DNA of 64,000 bases from Acanthaster planci (GCF_001949145.1 NW_019091394.1:658410-722409), one strand, 5' to 3'; shown: positions 36,701 to 45,717, counted from the stretch's first letter. Program-made: numbers and translations. The notes: generated by a model not told the origin, from the letters alone.

Positions 36701-36864
36701 AAAATTAAGCTTGACTTTGAAAATCACCCCTCTGAGTGTTGCATTAAAGCAGCGGAGGTCATTTGGTTGACCTTTGTGGTTTTATTTCCTCTCAGATCCG
36801 AGAGCAGGAGACGCCGGGTCGACGGGTGTCGGGGCATTTCTTCAACGCCATCAGCGGGCTATGA
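692..36864 (+). CDS. DOCK9: DOCK-D family Rho-GEF (DOCK9/10/11-type), 3' part of gene, multi-exon
   Basis: Predicted exchange factor for Cdc42/Rac-type GTPases; the 5' end (PH domain, start of DHR-1) lies before the window. Core exons with matching phases: 692-706, 2546-2582, 2841-2919, 3329-3406, 3673-3759, 3945-4060, 4416-4485, 4778-4900, 5328-5549, 5823-5906, 6229-6343, 10506-10684, 11344-11611, 25025-25360, 25537-25603, 26072-26125, 29171-29277, 29594-29694, 29905-30042, 30152-30208, 30511-30636, 30900-31004, 31293-31508, 32167-32334, 33030-33152, 33271-33384, 33854-33997, 34327-34537, 35266-35456, 35709-35809, 36239-36377, 36796-36864 (stop). Nine or ten further in-phase exons are listed separately. 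Peptides such as [30 protein letters not shown] and [10 protein letters not shown] are near-identical to my memory of vertebrate DOCK9-11 and unlike DOCK1-8. Invertebrates usually have one DOCK-D gene, so the symbol means family, not strict orthology with DOCK9. Confidence 0.93.
2546..3406 (+). CDS. DOCK9: DOCK-D exons: C-terminal part of DHR-1
   Basis: Three exons (2546-2582, 2841-2919, 3329-3406) with continuous phase. They encode [13 protein letters not shown], then [20 protein letters not shown], then [15 protein letters not shown] and ASTIYTT. The order and the motifs WxPLL, SxNLPxxYLG and ELKxVDGGKxLLK are those of the end of the DHR-1 domain of DOCK-D proteins. In characterised DOCK proteins this domain is C2-like and binds phosphoinositides at membranes. 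The first exon follows a tgcag acceptor and the last ends at a GTAAGA donor. Confidence 0.88.
3673..6343 (+). CDS. DOCK9: DOCK-D exons: start of armadillo-like helical region
   Basis: Eight exons: 3673-3759, 3945-4060, 4416-4485, 4778-4900, 5328-5549, 5823-5906 and 6229-6343, with 4416-4485 ending at a GC donor (aag|gcaagc), so seven splice blocks are listed here in total. Landmarks are [86 protein letters not shown] and [16 protein letters not shown]. All follow the DOCK-D order (compare LPTILNQLFRVL and FTFMDRGFVFKQINNYI in DOCK9). The region is the helical repeat scaffold that supports dimerisation and autoregulation in the family. The last exon ends in phase 1 with a GQQQGK-containing tail and a GTAAGT donor. 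Confidence 0.9.
4416..4485 (+). CDS. DOCK9: DOCK-D exon with GC donor
   Basis: A 70-nt exon read as (R)[23 protein letters not shown]. It is bounded by a ccaag acceptor and the donor AAG|GCAAGC. The next exon at 4778 continues in frame as [12 protein letters not shown]. No GT is available at the required phase, and the flanks match the strong consensus expected of GC-AG introns. Confidence 0.85.
7430..7456 (+). CDS. DOCK9: DOCK-D candidate in-phase microexon 1 (27 nt)
   Basis: Lies between acceptor ttacactaatag and donor GTACGT. Phase 1 in and out, read as S-TSGSAVAS. Its final G combines with the AT of the exon at 10506 to give Asp, so the protein reads ...VAS-DLHYDY. Asp is the residue found here in vertebrate DOCK9 (DLQLDY), whereas direct joining of 6343 to 10506 gives Asn. 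Probably an optional exon. Confidence 0.5.
8418..8444 (+). CDS. DOCK9: DOCK-D candidate in-phase microexon 2 (27 nt)
   Basis: Lies between acceptor ccatatcacag, with a pyrimidine/C-rich tract upstream, and donor GTGAGG. Phase 1 in and out, read as T-YMGNLRKY followed by D on joining to 10506. Flanking splice consensus is good. It occupies the same protein site as the exons at 7430 and 9589, so it may be used alternatively with them. Confidence 0.5.
9589..9621 (+). CDS. DOCK9: DOCK-D candidate in-phase microexon 3 (33 nt)
   Basis: Lies between acceptor ccatggttacag and donor GTTGGT. Phase 1 in and out, read as [11 protein letters not shown] then D. The joined sequence KEQYKDLHYDY aligns with the vertebrate IQRYQDLQLDY, making this the best supported of the three microexons. 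An X-box-like palindrome (9573-9586) overlaps its 3' splice site. Confidence 0.6.
10506..11611 (+). CDS. DOCK9: DOCK-D exons 10506-10684 and 11344-11611: helical region into Ser-rich linker
   Basis: The first exon gives [19 protein letters not shown], then [13 protein letters not shown] and [18 protein letters not shown], matching DOCK-D LREVGxAL and LLxKHSFDDRYxSR. The second gives [20 protein letters not shown], matching QARIATLYLPLFGLLIEN. It then changes to a Ser/Thr/Pro-rich segment ([29 protein letters not shown]) ending DMIAGR in phase 1 before GTAGGA. The linker is expected to be disordered and phosphorylatable. The intron between the two exons holds a minisatellite (10852-11056). Confidence 0.93.
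10852..11056. repeat. Minisatellite, about 47-bp unit, in DOCK-D intron
   Basis: Four to five imperfect copies of a unit containing tactcatgaagaactcaatt followed by ttatactctaactcacacat. One copy is shortened by an internal deletion. It lies between exons ending at 10684 and starting at 11344. Confidence 0.9.
11612..15112. other. Long intron segment without a supported exon
   Basis: A/T-run-rich intronic sequence. One X-box-like palindrome at 13789-13802. Possible tiny in-phase segments were seen (for example 18 nt at 13269-13286) but lack good donors. Confidence 0.6.
15113..15178 (+). CDS. DOCK9: DOCK-D cassette exon, 66 nt
   Basis: Lies between acceptor ccccctctaacag and donor GTTGGT. Phase 1 in and out, read as [23 protein letters not shown] basic, Ser/Thr/Pro-containing segment with RRMSA, an R-R-x-S type basophilic kinase site. 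Skipping it leaves the frame intact. Vertebrate DOCK9 has a comparable Ser/Thr-rich linker here. Confidence 0.65.
16499..16519 (+). CDS. DOCK9: DOCK-D doubtful 21-nt microexon
   Basis: Lies between a strong pyrimidine-rich acceptor (cttttcttttcttatag) and a GTACCG donor. Phase 1 in and out, read as G-RPFEIA. Splice geometry fits, but there is no sequence similarity to support it. Confidence 0.3.
16748..16894 (+). CDS. DOCK9: DOCK-D cassette exon, 147 nt, Ser-Asp-Arg-Ser repeat
   Basis: Phase 1 in and out, 49 codons, fully open and GC-rich against A/T-rich flanks. It reads [16 protein letters not shown], then a repeated S-D-R-(G/S)-S unit ([20 protein letters not shown]), then [13 protein letters not shown]. 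Donor is GTTGGT. The acceptor (gtgaataatgcag) has almost no pyrimidine tract and lies in catgaataatg-type repeats, so inclusion may be weak and regulated. Likely a disordered phosphorylatable insert. Confidence 0.75.
18310..18520. repeat. ATCGAT-rich intronic stretch
   Basis: Dense TATCGATA/ATATCG words (for example tatcgatatgggtttgatat) that differ from surrounding sequence. Could be part of a dispersed repeat; no coding content. Confidence 0.35.
19443..19613 (+). CDS. DOCK9: DOCK-D cassette exon, 171 nt
   Basis: Lies between acceptor caattttctgtttctag and donor GTTTGT. Phase 1 in and out, 57 codons. It reads [17 protein letters not shown], then [20 protein letters not shown] and [21 protein letters not shown]. 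Contains several Ser-Pro sites and a basic RRFRK patch. GC-rich codons stand out from the flanks. Confidence 0.8.
20231..20290 (+). CDS. DOCK9: DOCK-D candidate cassette exon, 60 nt
   Basis: Lies between acceptor gtctttaaaaaacag and donor GTAAGA. Phase 1 in and out, read as [20 protein letters not shown]. It ends in T, so joining to the GC- or GT-starting exons gives Cys. Joining to the AA-starting exon at 22074 would create TAA. It is less GC-rich than the other cassettes, so support is moderate. Confidence 0.45.
20851..20916 (+). CDS. DOCK9: DOCK-D cassette exon, 66 nt
   Basis: Lies between acceptor gatgtttttgacacag and donor GTTTGG. Phase 1 in and out, read as [23 protein letters not shown]. 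Unlike the others it looks helical ([14 protein letters not shown]). The composition is coding-like and there is no stop. Confidence 0.65.
22074..22313 (+). CDS. DOCK9: DOCK-D cassette exon, 240 nt
   Basis: The acceptor is ctctccccaccgaag, with a branchpoint-like ctaaact just upstream; the donor is GTTGGT. Phase 1 in and out, 80 codons, starting [15 protein letters not shown], with [40 protein letters not shown] and ending MVTPSR-G. Dense Ser-Pro/Thr-Pro sites plus the basophilic RFRKISL site. An in-frame stop at 22052-22054 fixes the exon start after that point. Confidence 0.8.
24163..24399. mobile_element. 217-bp MITE-like element with 18-bp terminal inverted repeats and 10-bp target duplication
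   Basis: The element spans 24173-24389. The left end agtgttgtagtcgagacc and the right end ggtctcgactacaacact are perfect inverted repeats. The direct repeat gctactgggt directly abuts both ends (24163-24172 and 24390-24399), which is direct evidence of insertion. It contains a 21-bp tandem array (next entry). No transposase. The family is not assigned. Confidence 0.9.
24288..24376. repeat. 21-bp tandem array inside the MITE-like element
   Basis: Four consecutive copies of ggtcttgtgaaggtcttaagt, nearly perfect, ending at the right terminal inverted repeat. It probably arose by slippage within the element. Confidence 0.9.
25025..26125 (+). CDS. DOCK9: DOCK-D exons 25025-25360, 25537-25603, 26072-26125: end of linker and return to conserved core
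   Basis: The first exon opens with low-complexity linker ([33 protein letters not shown]) and ends [20 protein letters not shown]. This corresponds to KLDQSEIKSLLMCFLYILKS of DOCK9. The second gives [20 protein letters not shown] and the third [18 protein letters not shown], matching VCLHQFQYMGKRYIAR. Phases 1, 2 and 2 join cleanly. Confidence 0.92.
25701..25890. repeat. Degraded repeat related to the 24173 element plus a GC-rich inverted-end fragment
   Basis: 25713-25734 contains cacaagctattcaaatgaac, the reverse complement of sequence inside the element at 24248-24281. The adjacent 25740-25890 begins with gcggcggcggaa and ends with cgcttccgccaccc, suggesting another diverged inverted-repeat element. 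Boundaries are approximate. Confidence 0.45.
26126..29170. other. 3-kb DOCK-D intron, no exon recognised
   Basis: Contains a short direct repeat ccctcgctctcaaag at about 27397-27430. No in-phase segment resembling the family was found. Confidence 0.6.
29171..29694 (+). CDS. DOCK9: DOCK-D exons 29171-29277 and 29594-29694
   Basis: The first exon is read in the phase left by 26125 and contains [20 protein letters not shown], close to the KALTLPVSRGK and TESL motifs of DOCK10/11. Its donor is GTTAGT at 29278. Its 5' boundary is my best choice among several AG sites (29171, after tttgtaaaag). The second starts at 29594, reads [20 protein letters not shown] then [11 protein letters not shown], and matches LLEANIATEVCLTALDTL. 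A shorter start at 29613 that skips the first exon is also in phase. Confidence 0.75.
29905..31508 (+). CDS. DOCK9: DOCK-D exons: pre-catalytic helices and first DHR-2 exon
   Basis: Exons 29905-30042, 30152-30208, 30511-30636, 30900-31004 and 31293-31508, all in phase 0. They read [17 protein letters not shown] and [70 protein letters not shown]; then the highly conserved [20 protein letters not shown] with [20 protein letters not shown]. The last exon starts the DHR-2 lobe A (dimerisation lobe) in DOCK9 structures. Confidence 0.95.
32167..36864 (+). CDS. DOCK9: DOCK-D exons: catalytic DHR-2 domain and C-terminus
   Basis: Exons 32167-32334, 33030-33152, 33271-33384, 33854-33997, 34327-34537, 35266-35456, 35709-35809, 36239-36377, 36796-36864. 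Landmarks are [109 protein letters not shown] and [20 protein letters not shown]. The Val of VNAGP aligns with the alpha-10 insert valine that acts as nucleotide sensor in DOCK9 (family knowledge). DHR-2 catalyses GDP release from Cdc42/Rac-type GTPases. The end, [12 protein letters not shown], keeps the AISG motif of DOCK9 but is shorter than the vertebrate tail. Confidence 0.96.
32419..32660. mobile_element. 242-bp inverted-repeat element (MITE-like) in DOCK-D intron
   Basis: The left arm begins tgtgacccaccatcccaaaa and continues ccaggctgaagt. The right arm ends with its near-perfect reverse complement (ttcagcctggtttggggatg then gtgggtcaca). Arms are about 35 nt with a few mismatches. No open frame. 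A target duplication is not clear. Confidence 0.8.
33570..33665 (-). repeat. tRNA-derived SINE-like sequence with Pol III signals
   Basis: On the minus strand it reads ggtggtcaagtgg (A-box-like), then about 30 nt later gggttcaaatcccac (B box with T-stem pairing). A run of seven T follows at 33576-33570, a typical Pol III stop. The anticodon arm is not convincing, so I call it tRNA-derived rather than a functional tRNA. Confidence 0.6.
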
Positions 36865-37507
36865 ACCCCGGCCGGCCCACTCCTATGCACAGTGCTCTAC
36901 CGTAGCCCCAGAGCTCTACGCAGCTACTCTACGCGGGGACTGCCAGCAATGAACTTTGACCTTGATTAATTTTCCGTCAGGCGACCAGTGTGGATTCATC
37001 CAGCGGGACCTATCAATTGTTTGTATTTGTGTGATAAATAAGTTGGTAATGTTATCAAAGATGTTAACGACGGCATATGCTTGGCTTACCCAGTGAGGTG
37101 TATAATCAAAGTGTTGCAAAAAATTAGCCTAAATTTCCATATGTTTATTTTTCATAATGCAAATATTTAAAAATGAAGAAAACCTTGCCTAATTTAAGAA
37201 CCTAATGTTTGCTGTGGCTTCCTCGGTTTTTATCACAGATATGCATAAGTCACTGAATTAGTTTTAACTGTGTTGTAGTGTTTCCAGTGCTAATTTTGTG
37301 TATACACAGTAGAAGAAAGAGGAGTTTATTTATGAAACAAAGTGTGTTCTTGACTTGAACTGATGAACCTTGCATTAGAGGCCAGTGTTGATGACATCCT
37401 TGTTTCCATGGAAACCGATGGTTGTTTCCATGGAGACAGTTAGCAAGGCTTTTGAAATTTTGCTACTATTGCAAAGTGTTTGACATTGGATTCTGTCGCT
37501 TAATAAA
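36865..37507 (+). other. DOCK-D 3' UTR, possible poly(A) signal at 37502-37507
   Basis: No coding similarity after the stop. The first AATAAA on + is at 37502-37507, with GT-rich sequence about 50 nt further on (ggatgtggtgtagtg). Two X-box-like palindromes (37402-37415, 37424-37437) fall within this UTR. Later AATAAA sites exist, so the cleavage point is uncertain. Confidence 0.4.
37402..37437. promoter_or_regulatory. Pair of X-box-like palindromes in DOCK-D 3' UTR
   Basis: gtttccatggaaac and gtttccatggagac, 22 nt apart. The first is a perfect 14-bp palindrome. Confidence 0.35.
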
Positions 37508-39892
37508 CTTTTCTGGAACCATTTTTGACCTTGAACGCTTATGCAAAACAAAGCGATGGATGTGGTGTAGTGAATTAACATAGGGCCAAAATATCGTAGT
37601 CAGTTCACCATCCCCTGTCTAGAGTAAACATAGTGTCCGATAATTACACGACTGCCAATATAAGCTGACTGAGCCTAGAAATCTTGAAATTTATCAACCC
37701 TGCCGCCGCGAAACACCCTCAAAGTCTCAAGTTAGAAATAATTTTCTTGTTGAGACATGATATTATCGGCCTGTGATTACAAATGTAACGTGCCAAATTG
37801 TGTAGTATAAACAATTACATTAGCCTTTTGCGTTGATATTTGCCACTCTGTGAATCTTATTCCAATCTTGGGCTGCTTGCCAAGACGACAGTCGCAGACG
37901 GGCGCACACACAAAATTGCCAAATGTTCTCATTTTCATCATCTTTTCTCTTTTGCTGACGCGCGAGATGTAAATTGTAAACCATTTTGCAAATGTTTATA
38001 AAAACATCCTTTTCATATCTCAACAACTTGTCAAGAAAGGCTTATGTACCATATTGGTAAAGGAGTGGAACATTTTTAGTTAGTGTAAATATTTGTTTTT
38101 ATGATGTGTACCATTTTAAAGTAGATATTTGTAAAAGTGAAAGTTGCTGAAGAGAGATGATTGCACTTCTTGAGGAATTCAACAAAACTAGTTTTAAAAG
38201 CAGAAACATGTAGAAAATGCATTGAAACCCCCAAATACGAAAATCCCAGGCTTGAAATGATTCTATTCATAGGCATCTACTACTTAACACTTGTGATTAT
38301 ACGTACGTCCTTTTTTGTGAGCTTTGAAGGTAAAAATTCCATTCGGACGTTCAAATATGCAAATTGGAAATGGTGCAGAAAGCATGGGCTCAACCATTTT
38401 TAAAAGAGAAAAATTACCCTCTTTAGTGCATCCCCTTTTTGTGGTTTCTTGCACTTAAAAAAAATCAGTACGATGAAATCTGAAAGTGCGTTCTTACAGA
38501 CAGTAAAATTTCCATACATTATTGCACAGATAAATGCCAAAGTGCAGAAGTTAAAAATATCCGTTATGAGTTCCCTCATGAGTGCTTCGTGTAAATCAGT
38601 GCGTAGTTCTCTGTATAGACCCATTTCTCTGTCAGCCTACAGAGAATATGATCCTTGTTATGAAAATGTCTTTCTTTTACCTGATTATTTTAAGCAGTGC
38701 ATATATTGACTGCTTTGTGTGTTTCAGCTTTCCTTTGGTGTCAGAGTTTCCTGTCAGCAAGTCATCAATCTATTTGTTTAATCAGTTATTTAGTCTCATG
38801 TTGCCAGCCCTTCTGGTTTCCTTCCTTTATGGGGGATTTGGTGTATTTCTTCTCCACATTTCTTTTCCTAGTAACTTTTTCACAAGTTTTTTTAGGTCTC
38901 AGTAATAAGATTTGGCAGGTACACAAATCAAGTAGTGATTGTTATGGTTGAGCAGGAAAGTTGTAGAGTATCAGCTTGCATTTCATGCATGAGCAGTCCA
39001 TCTCCACGTCACCCAAACAGTCTAAAACTTTTCTCATTTACCACCCCTCTCCAAAAAAAAATTGGAAACGTCTGAGAAAAATGACGCAGCTGACAAAACA
39101 ATTCCACTTTTGGACCCTTATCCTGTCCAGACTTACAAGCAGGGATAAGCAGTGACATTTTAGAAGCTGTAACCAGTTGCCCGAGTGCTTACTTTTCCAT
39201 TTTGTTGCGTGTCTTTCAACCTGAAACAGCTCCGTATGCGACTCACCGAAATGCTTGAAAGTTTGCACCCAAGTGTGAGTTAGCTCTGTAGTTATTGAAT
39301 GCAGCTCTGTGATGTAAAAAACAGCAAGTCTGGGTTGTCCATGTACATGACAAGAGTGTTGCTCTCAATTGGAAAGCTTGTGAAGATTTGACAAGGAATC
39401 CTGAGGAAAGGGAAATGAGCAAAATTGTTTTGGGAGTTTGACTGCATTAGACCAAGAGTTCTAGACCTAATCATTTTGAGGAATGTGCTCTGCTACTTGT
39501 ACTTGTCTATAGATCAAAACATAACTTTTCTTTGGGGGGGTGGGTGCAAATGGATTGCAATTCCGTAAGCTTCAGTAGAAAACAGTTTGCAGTTGTCCGC
39601 AACTTATGAAGTGTCAAATATGTTTGTTGGTTTTGCAGCAAATGCTCAACTTTTTTTAGTTTAAAATTAATCCATCACCAACCATTCACCTGTTGCTTTT
39701 CAGTGAGAAATTATTTAACTGATTAAAGAAATTTTATTTTGTATATTTTTCCTTGAATTAATCCGTAATAAACGTATCTTATTTCAGCCTTGTTTTTTAA
39801 ACTGTCCTTTAATGAATATTCATTTATATTCAAATTGTTAGATTGAAGAGGTCATAGGGTATTGTGGGGAAAGTTTTATTGCGAAATATCAG

Positions 39893-40180
39893 TCTTAGGT
39901 TTAAGTATAACATCCAAGAATATTTCCAGCAAGAACTGGTGGCCTAGTGGTCTAGGATGCTGGGGCTGGAATCCTAGATCCTGGGTTCCAGCCCCGGTGG
40001 TGCCGGCGGGGAAATGCTTTTTACCTTCATTTGCTTTTAATTTAGGAAAAAGAGAAAAAATAGTAGCCCAGAGTAGGATTTGAACCTGGGACCACTTGAT
40101 TGGGAATCCTACACCCAACCCTCTGAGCCGTGGCTCTTTCTTGTAAAAATGTTCTCGGATGTTATATTTAAACCTTAGGA
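39893..40180. mobile_element. Foldback element with two inward-facing tRNA-like units
   Basis: The ends are inverted repeats of about 42 nt (left 39894-39935, right about 40137-40178, several mismatches). Next to the left end on + is tggtggcctagtggtc (A box) and gggttccagcccc (B box, 39983-39995), with TTTTT at 40018-40022. Next to the right end on - is gctcagagggttgg and aggttcaaatcct, followed by a T6 run. The two tRNA-like units converge. No protein is encoded. Confidence 0.75.
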
Positions 40181-41987
40181 TTGCGTAATGCCATGTAGAA
40201 AGAGATTTGGAGTCTGGAAGGGTAGATGGCTTGGAGTTTGGAGGGCTGAGCCACCTCCCAAGACCAAGCCCTCTCTTCTCTGGAGATTTTAAAGAGTTGC
40301 AAGGGGGCCCCTTTGGTTCAGGCTAGGCTGTGGGCTAGCCTCAGCCACAGATGAGGGAAGCGGATGGTTTTGTCCAAGGCATTTGTTGGTAGATTGAAGG
40401 TGTCGGCCACTTTATATTCACATACATGTACGCATGGAAACTAGCTGTTTGTCTTTCTTTGCAAGCAATATAATTGATAGGCTTTCAATTATAAAGGTTT
40501 TTATCGTGCTCTAAAAGTTGTAAACTATAAGGTAAATTTAAGGAAGGTTTTGTGTCTTTTGGCAGGTTTTTTAAAAAAAGTACGCAAGCTAACAAGACCG
40601 ACTAGAAGATAACGGCATACACAAAGCACTTGAATTTGCTGTCTATTTGCTCTTTATTGGGAAAAAGCATAGAAATACTTGGCATCCATGGCTTTCAATA
40701 ATACTTGTTCTTCAGACTTTTTGATTATGAAAAGCTCGTAAAGGTTGCTTTATAAAAAGTAGATTTTTAGGTAAAGGTTTTATACAAATACCATGTAATT
40801 GGATGTACAGGGAAAGTGTGTTGCGTTGCCATGAACGAATGATTACAGATGTATATTAGTAAAATGTACAAATTACGACCAAGTATTTATGATCTCGTAA
40901 GACAATTGTTAATGCAGGTTCACATACTTATTTTACAGGGAAATTTTTGAAAGAAAAATTGTATTCCCTGTGAGTCAAGGTACCAGACTGTTCTACTATT
41001 TGACCATAACTTCATTCGCCACAATAATTGTACAGTTTCTAAGTTCCGCGTGAGTTTACCGACTCAAAATAGTATGGTACCCATAATGCCATGGTGAGCT
41101 TCATACAGGCTCTGTCTGAATAGATCTTGTGTCTGGAGCAGAGTCTGGGTCTTTGCCAGTTGCAAATACGGGAATACAAGCCGACAGTGGATGAAGCAGT
41201 GGCTCTAAAAGTCCATTTCAGACAGAGCCCAACAATCTTTTTGTGAACGGTGTGACGGATGACCGCCAAACTTTTACCATGATAGAGGCACTTGTTTCTG
41301 TATGCTGACTGTACAGCACCTGAGCTTATTGCCGGGTACCGGGCAGTGAAGCCACCGTGCCCAACTTTCTGGTTTTCTGGTAAAACCTGCGATAATGCCC
41401 AACATAAAACTCACTGCTCACAGGGTAGCATGCATCAGGTACAAAGGAAATCTGGCATGCGGATTCACATGTTCTTAGGTGACTCTAAGGGTCTGTTTGT
41501 TTCACACGGATCTAGATCATGACCAGTGGTCCCAATGCTGATTTGCACCATCCATTGGGTGACTTTTGGTGTCTGTAAACCAGCGATGGATAACTGATTG
41601 TGAGCCAAATGCGTGTGAAACACAAACACGGCCTGAGATAGCACCTTACGTTGGTTCGCCCATTCTCTCAGCATGCTGGCCAGTCAGTGTTACAGAGATC
41701 AGTGTTCGGAGTGACCAATCAGTGTCAAAGGCAGTCTTACTGACCCCGTACACAACTTTGTCAAATAAATTTCGGCAACTCACAAAACAAATGGTGAAGC
41801 TTGGAAGTAAACGATGAAATACTTAATCAGTGACAAAAACATGGTACCCAGTAATTGTAATTCAGTGACCTGAGCAAAGGTTCGTACATACATGTAGGTA
41901 AATAAAGCAGTCTAAATTCAGGCTGTCTGTGTATGTAGGTAGATGTTTTCCTGAAATGCAGCCTTTCCGTGTGTGGCAAAAAAGCTT

Positions 41988-42015
41988 GCTAAGTGTGTAC
42001 TGTTACACACTTAGC
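41988..42015. repeat. Perfect 12-bp hairpin
   Basis: gctaagtgtgta and tacacacttagc are separated by ctgt. Possible remnant of an inverted-repeat element; no gene nearby and no T-run of terminator type. Confidence 0.6.
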
Positions 42016-45000
42016 ACCGAAAAGTTCTCAAGACCAAGTTCAAGCAAACTGTTTTCCTGCATTATCACAAATTTCCGAGTTGATCCCAGAAGCAAGCCTT
42101 CAATGCTGACTCTGTTCACACTATCAGTCTGGGGTTTGACTCCCCCATGGGGCTCATAAATCAAATGAAAGTCAATACCAGTTTAGACCAGGGTTGAAAA
42201 TCTTGATCTGGATCAAGATTCATACATAGATGTGTAACCTGATTAACAGTAAAGCCAACCTGTTAAAACTTGGGTCTGCTTGAAAATGAGTTCCATTCAA
42301 TCTAAGAGGGCTTTTCTTGGGAACCTCTTAAAATGATCTTGAACACCGTTCTACTGTAGTAGTTGTCTTAGATTTCAGAACAGGCAAGAAAGGTCATTAC
42401 TGGCCATGCCCAACAGTTCCACTATATCAATACATACACAACTTTAAAGAGTTGTACATACATCTAAGATTTACATAGATTGATGTGTCTCTAAATCACC
42501 CGCAAGGTACTACGGTAAATGTGTCAATCTTTGAAATGGTCGTACTGCAAGTGAATTCAAGGACTCAATCTTTTTTCATTGCATAATGCGATTTGTGATC
42601 ATTTTACCCTTTTTCATTGTGTGTTTCAGGATCTTTTTGAGTAGGTGTGATTGAGACATTTACCATACTTTACACCTGTACAGTAACATTGAATAAACCT
42701 TTTAGAATGAAAAATATACTAGCTTGTACATGTACACAAATAAAAACTTTGTATTTTTAAAGTGAATAAAAGACCAGAGTAAATGTGTCCACTTCATCAC
42801 AAATCAGTGAATCAAACTGAGGTGAATTGCATCCTAAAAAATGTGAGTATTAATTATTGATCATGTAACCTGTTAATAAAATGCTACCAATAAGCAATAC
42901 TTTGAATGTAATCACCTGACTTTGTGTACTTCAGGCATTCCCAGCCCCTTCTCTACTATCCTAACTGCCCCCTTGTAGTGCTGGCCATGATCCTCTGCTA
43001 GCAACAGACTAGGAGCTAGTGTACTGTTCAATTTTTCAAGTACAGTTCAATGCGGTTGGGGATAGGGGTAGGGATGGGGGGTACGGATGGGGATATGGGG
43101 TGGGTTTGGGCTGCTGGGGTGTGGCATGTGAATTTGATCATGAAGAAACCCGTCAGAAAAACTGGGCGTCAATTAAATGAGATGGTCGGATAAAGTTGTG
43201 TCCTAACAATAATTTTCATAGAGTTGATTGCCTCGGCAATAATACTATTTTTATGGCACAGTCAAGACACACATTTAGTAGTTTTATCTCTCTTACCGAA
43301 ACAAATTCATTACTAATTTAAATCAACTGAGGTTTTTTTATTTAAAAAGTCTTAACATACACATATATTTATATTAGGCATTGAGTCGGTTGAGTTTGCT
43401 ATTGATCTGTTGAGCTCATAAATATTTCATACAAATATAAATTTGGGGACAAACTCTTAAATTTTTGTACAATTTACATTAATTCAAAACACACCAATGA
43501 ACCAGGCAGATGAAATCCACCCCACACTTTAAAAAAAAAAAATCAAATGAAGACTTCAATACAAAAACAATTCAAACTCAACAGAAATTTCAAATCAACT
43601 GCATTTGTTTGCTGTCAAGAGAGTAATTACAAACACATTCCAGTGCACACAAATGATAAGCCTCTCTGTAGTCTTGCCAATCCCAAATGATTTTACCCGC
43701 AATGTTTTGTGTTTCCTTTACTTCCGGAGAACACAGGATTACCCCGTCACTGCATAATGGCCAGCAAGGGCAGTGAGTGCCAAAGTCAGGGAATATTTAT
43801 TAAACTTAATGCATTCCCTTCTGTCCTGCCCCTGCCTTGGTTTATCAATTGTAAAACATCAGAGCATTGAGCTGCGCATCAGCTGTGCACGAGGGCGATG
43901 TGTACGGGGATTCCCACAGCACCATGTCAGGCTTTGTTAGATGGTTAACGCTGAATATGATTGCTTCCCTTGAACGGTGTACTTCAGACAGGCCACCTGA
44001 CCCCAATATAGGAAAACGGCTGGTACTTGCTGTGCAAGGCTACCTCCATCATTGATCTAAACCAGTAAGATGACTCATCCAATTATTTTTTAATGGCCCT
44101 ATTTTATTACCCGCATGTACAGCTGAGTCACGCATACAGAGGCTTTTGATGAAGAAAGACGTGTGTCATCAATCAGCCTACAACCAAAGAGATGTGCTCT
44201 TGTGGTATTCACAATTAGAAATTATAATTTGTTGGCATGACCGTATCATCAACGTGCTCTCTCGACATCATTCAGGCTCCTACAAAACCAATCTTTCCCT
44301 CAATGTTGAACTGACAATGAAAGACAAAGCTAAGTCAGTGTACTTTCCCTCTCAATCGAGACCACTGCTTTTATCTTTTACATTTGCAGTTACACTGGCT
44401 AACCACACTGCATCTCGTTACCTTTGGTACAAAGCATCACTCGTGACATTCACATGTACATGGTGTTGAGGTACAGACATATATTTACAGAAAAAAAATA
44501 CAATTGTAAAAACACAAAAGATAACAATGTTATAAATTTTTTACTTGATTTATTGGAGAGGAAAAGATTTCAGTTTTGTGTATAGTATTGATCCAATTGA
44601 AGCCAAAAAAACACTCATTCAATTCATGCAAGGCAAGCAATATGCAACACTCAGTTTTCAACCCTAAGAAATCATAAAGTTTTTTCTGAATATTTAGCTA
44701 TCAAATGTGTCAAATTTCATTGCACTTTTCGAAAAAATTAAGAATGTACACAGGAACAGGTGAGGATTGTCAAACAAATGCAGAGGCGTGACACTGGCAA
44801 CTGGTGGCAAGGAGACCAATGACAACAGTGATGGTACATGTAAGTTGACAATGACACTGACAGTGATGAACACATGCGTGAACTCGGTGACAGTCACCGT
44901 GCAGTAGCATAGCCAACATTCTTCTTCAGCAGAGGCCTAGTCACAGACTTCATGTATGCGTCTGGTATTTGTTTGAAAGCCTTTACTTTATTTAGTGATG

Positions 45001-45130
45001 TTAAGCACGGAAGTATTAAACTTGAGATTTTTTTTTTGCCTTTTAAATTTTCTGTTACTACTACTCTCATTATCATTATTGCTTTTTGTGCAGGGGAGCA
45101 TGGAGGCTGGAGATTTATCTTCCCCCACCT

Positions 45131-45158
45131 CTGCACCACCTTAAGGTTCTCTGCACCA
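45131..45158. repeat. 20-bp repeat copy at left edge of assembly gap
   Basis: ctgcaccaccttaaggttct followed by ctgcacca runs straight into the Ns. The same unit appears three times at 46281-46338. Confidence 0.85.
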
Positions 45159-45717
45159 NNNNNNNNNNNNNNNNNNNNNNNNNNNNNNNNNNNNNNNNNN
45201 NNNNNNNNNNNNNNNNNNNNNNNNNNNNNNNNNNNNNNNNNNNNNNNNNNNNNNNNNNNNNNNNNNNNNNNNNNNNNNNNNNNNNNNNNNNNNNNNNNNN
45301 NNNNNNNNNNNNNNNNNNNNNNNNNNNNNNNNNNNNNNNNNNNNNNNNNNNNNNNNNNNNNNNNNNNNNNNNNNNNNNNNNNNNNNNNNNNNNNNNNNNN
45401 NNNNNNNNNNNNNNNNNNNNNNNNNNNNNNNNNNNNNNNNNNNNNNNNNNNNNNNNNNNNNNNNNNNNNNNNNNNNNNNNNNNNNNNNNNNNNNNNNNNN
45501 NNNNNNNNNNNNNNNNNNNNNNNNNNNNNNNNNNNNNNNNNNNNNNNNNNNNNNNNNNNNNNNNNNNNNNNNNNNNNNNNNNNNNNNNNNNNNNNNNNNN
45601 NNNNNNNNNNNNNNNNNNNNNNNNNNNNNNNNNNNNNNNNNNNNNNNNNNNNNNNNNNNNNNNNNNNNNNNNNNNNNNNNNNNNNNNNNNNNNNNNNNNN
45701 NNNNNNNNNNNNNNNNN
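45159..45717. other. Assembly gap (559 N)
   Basis: Unresolved bases. Open frames spanning it are artefacts. Confidence 1.

Noticed and set aside
39938..40010. Functional tRNA gene
   Set aside because: A and B boxes are present, but no convincing anticodon stem; better explained as a tRNA-derived repeat.
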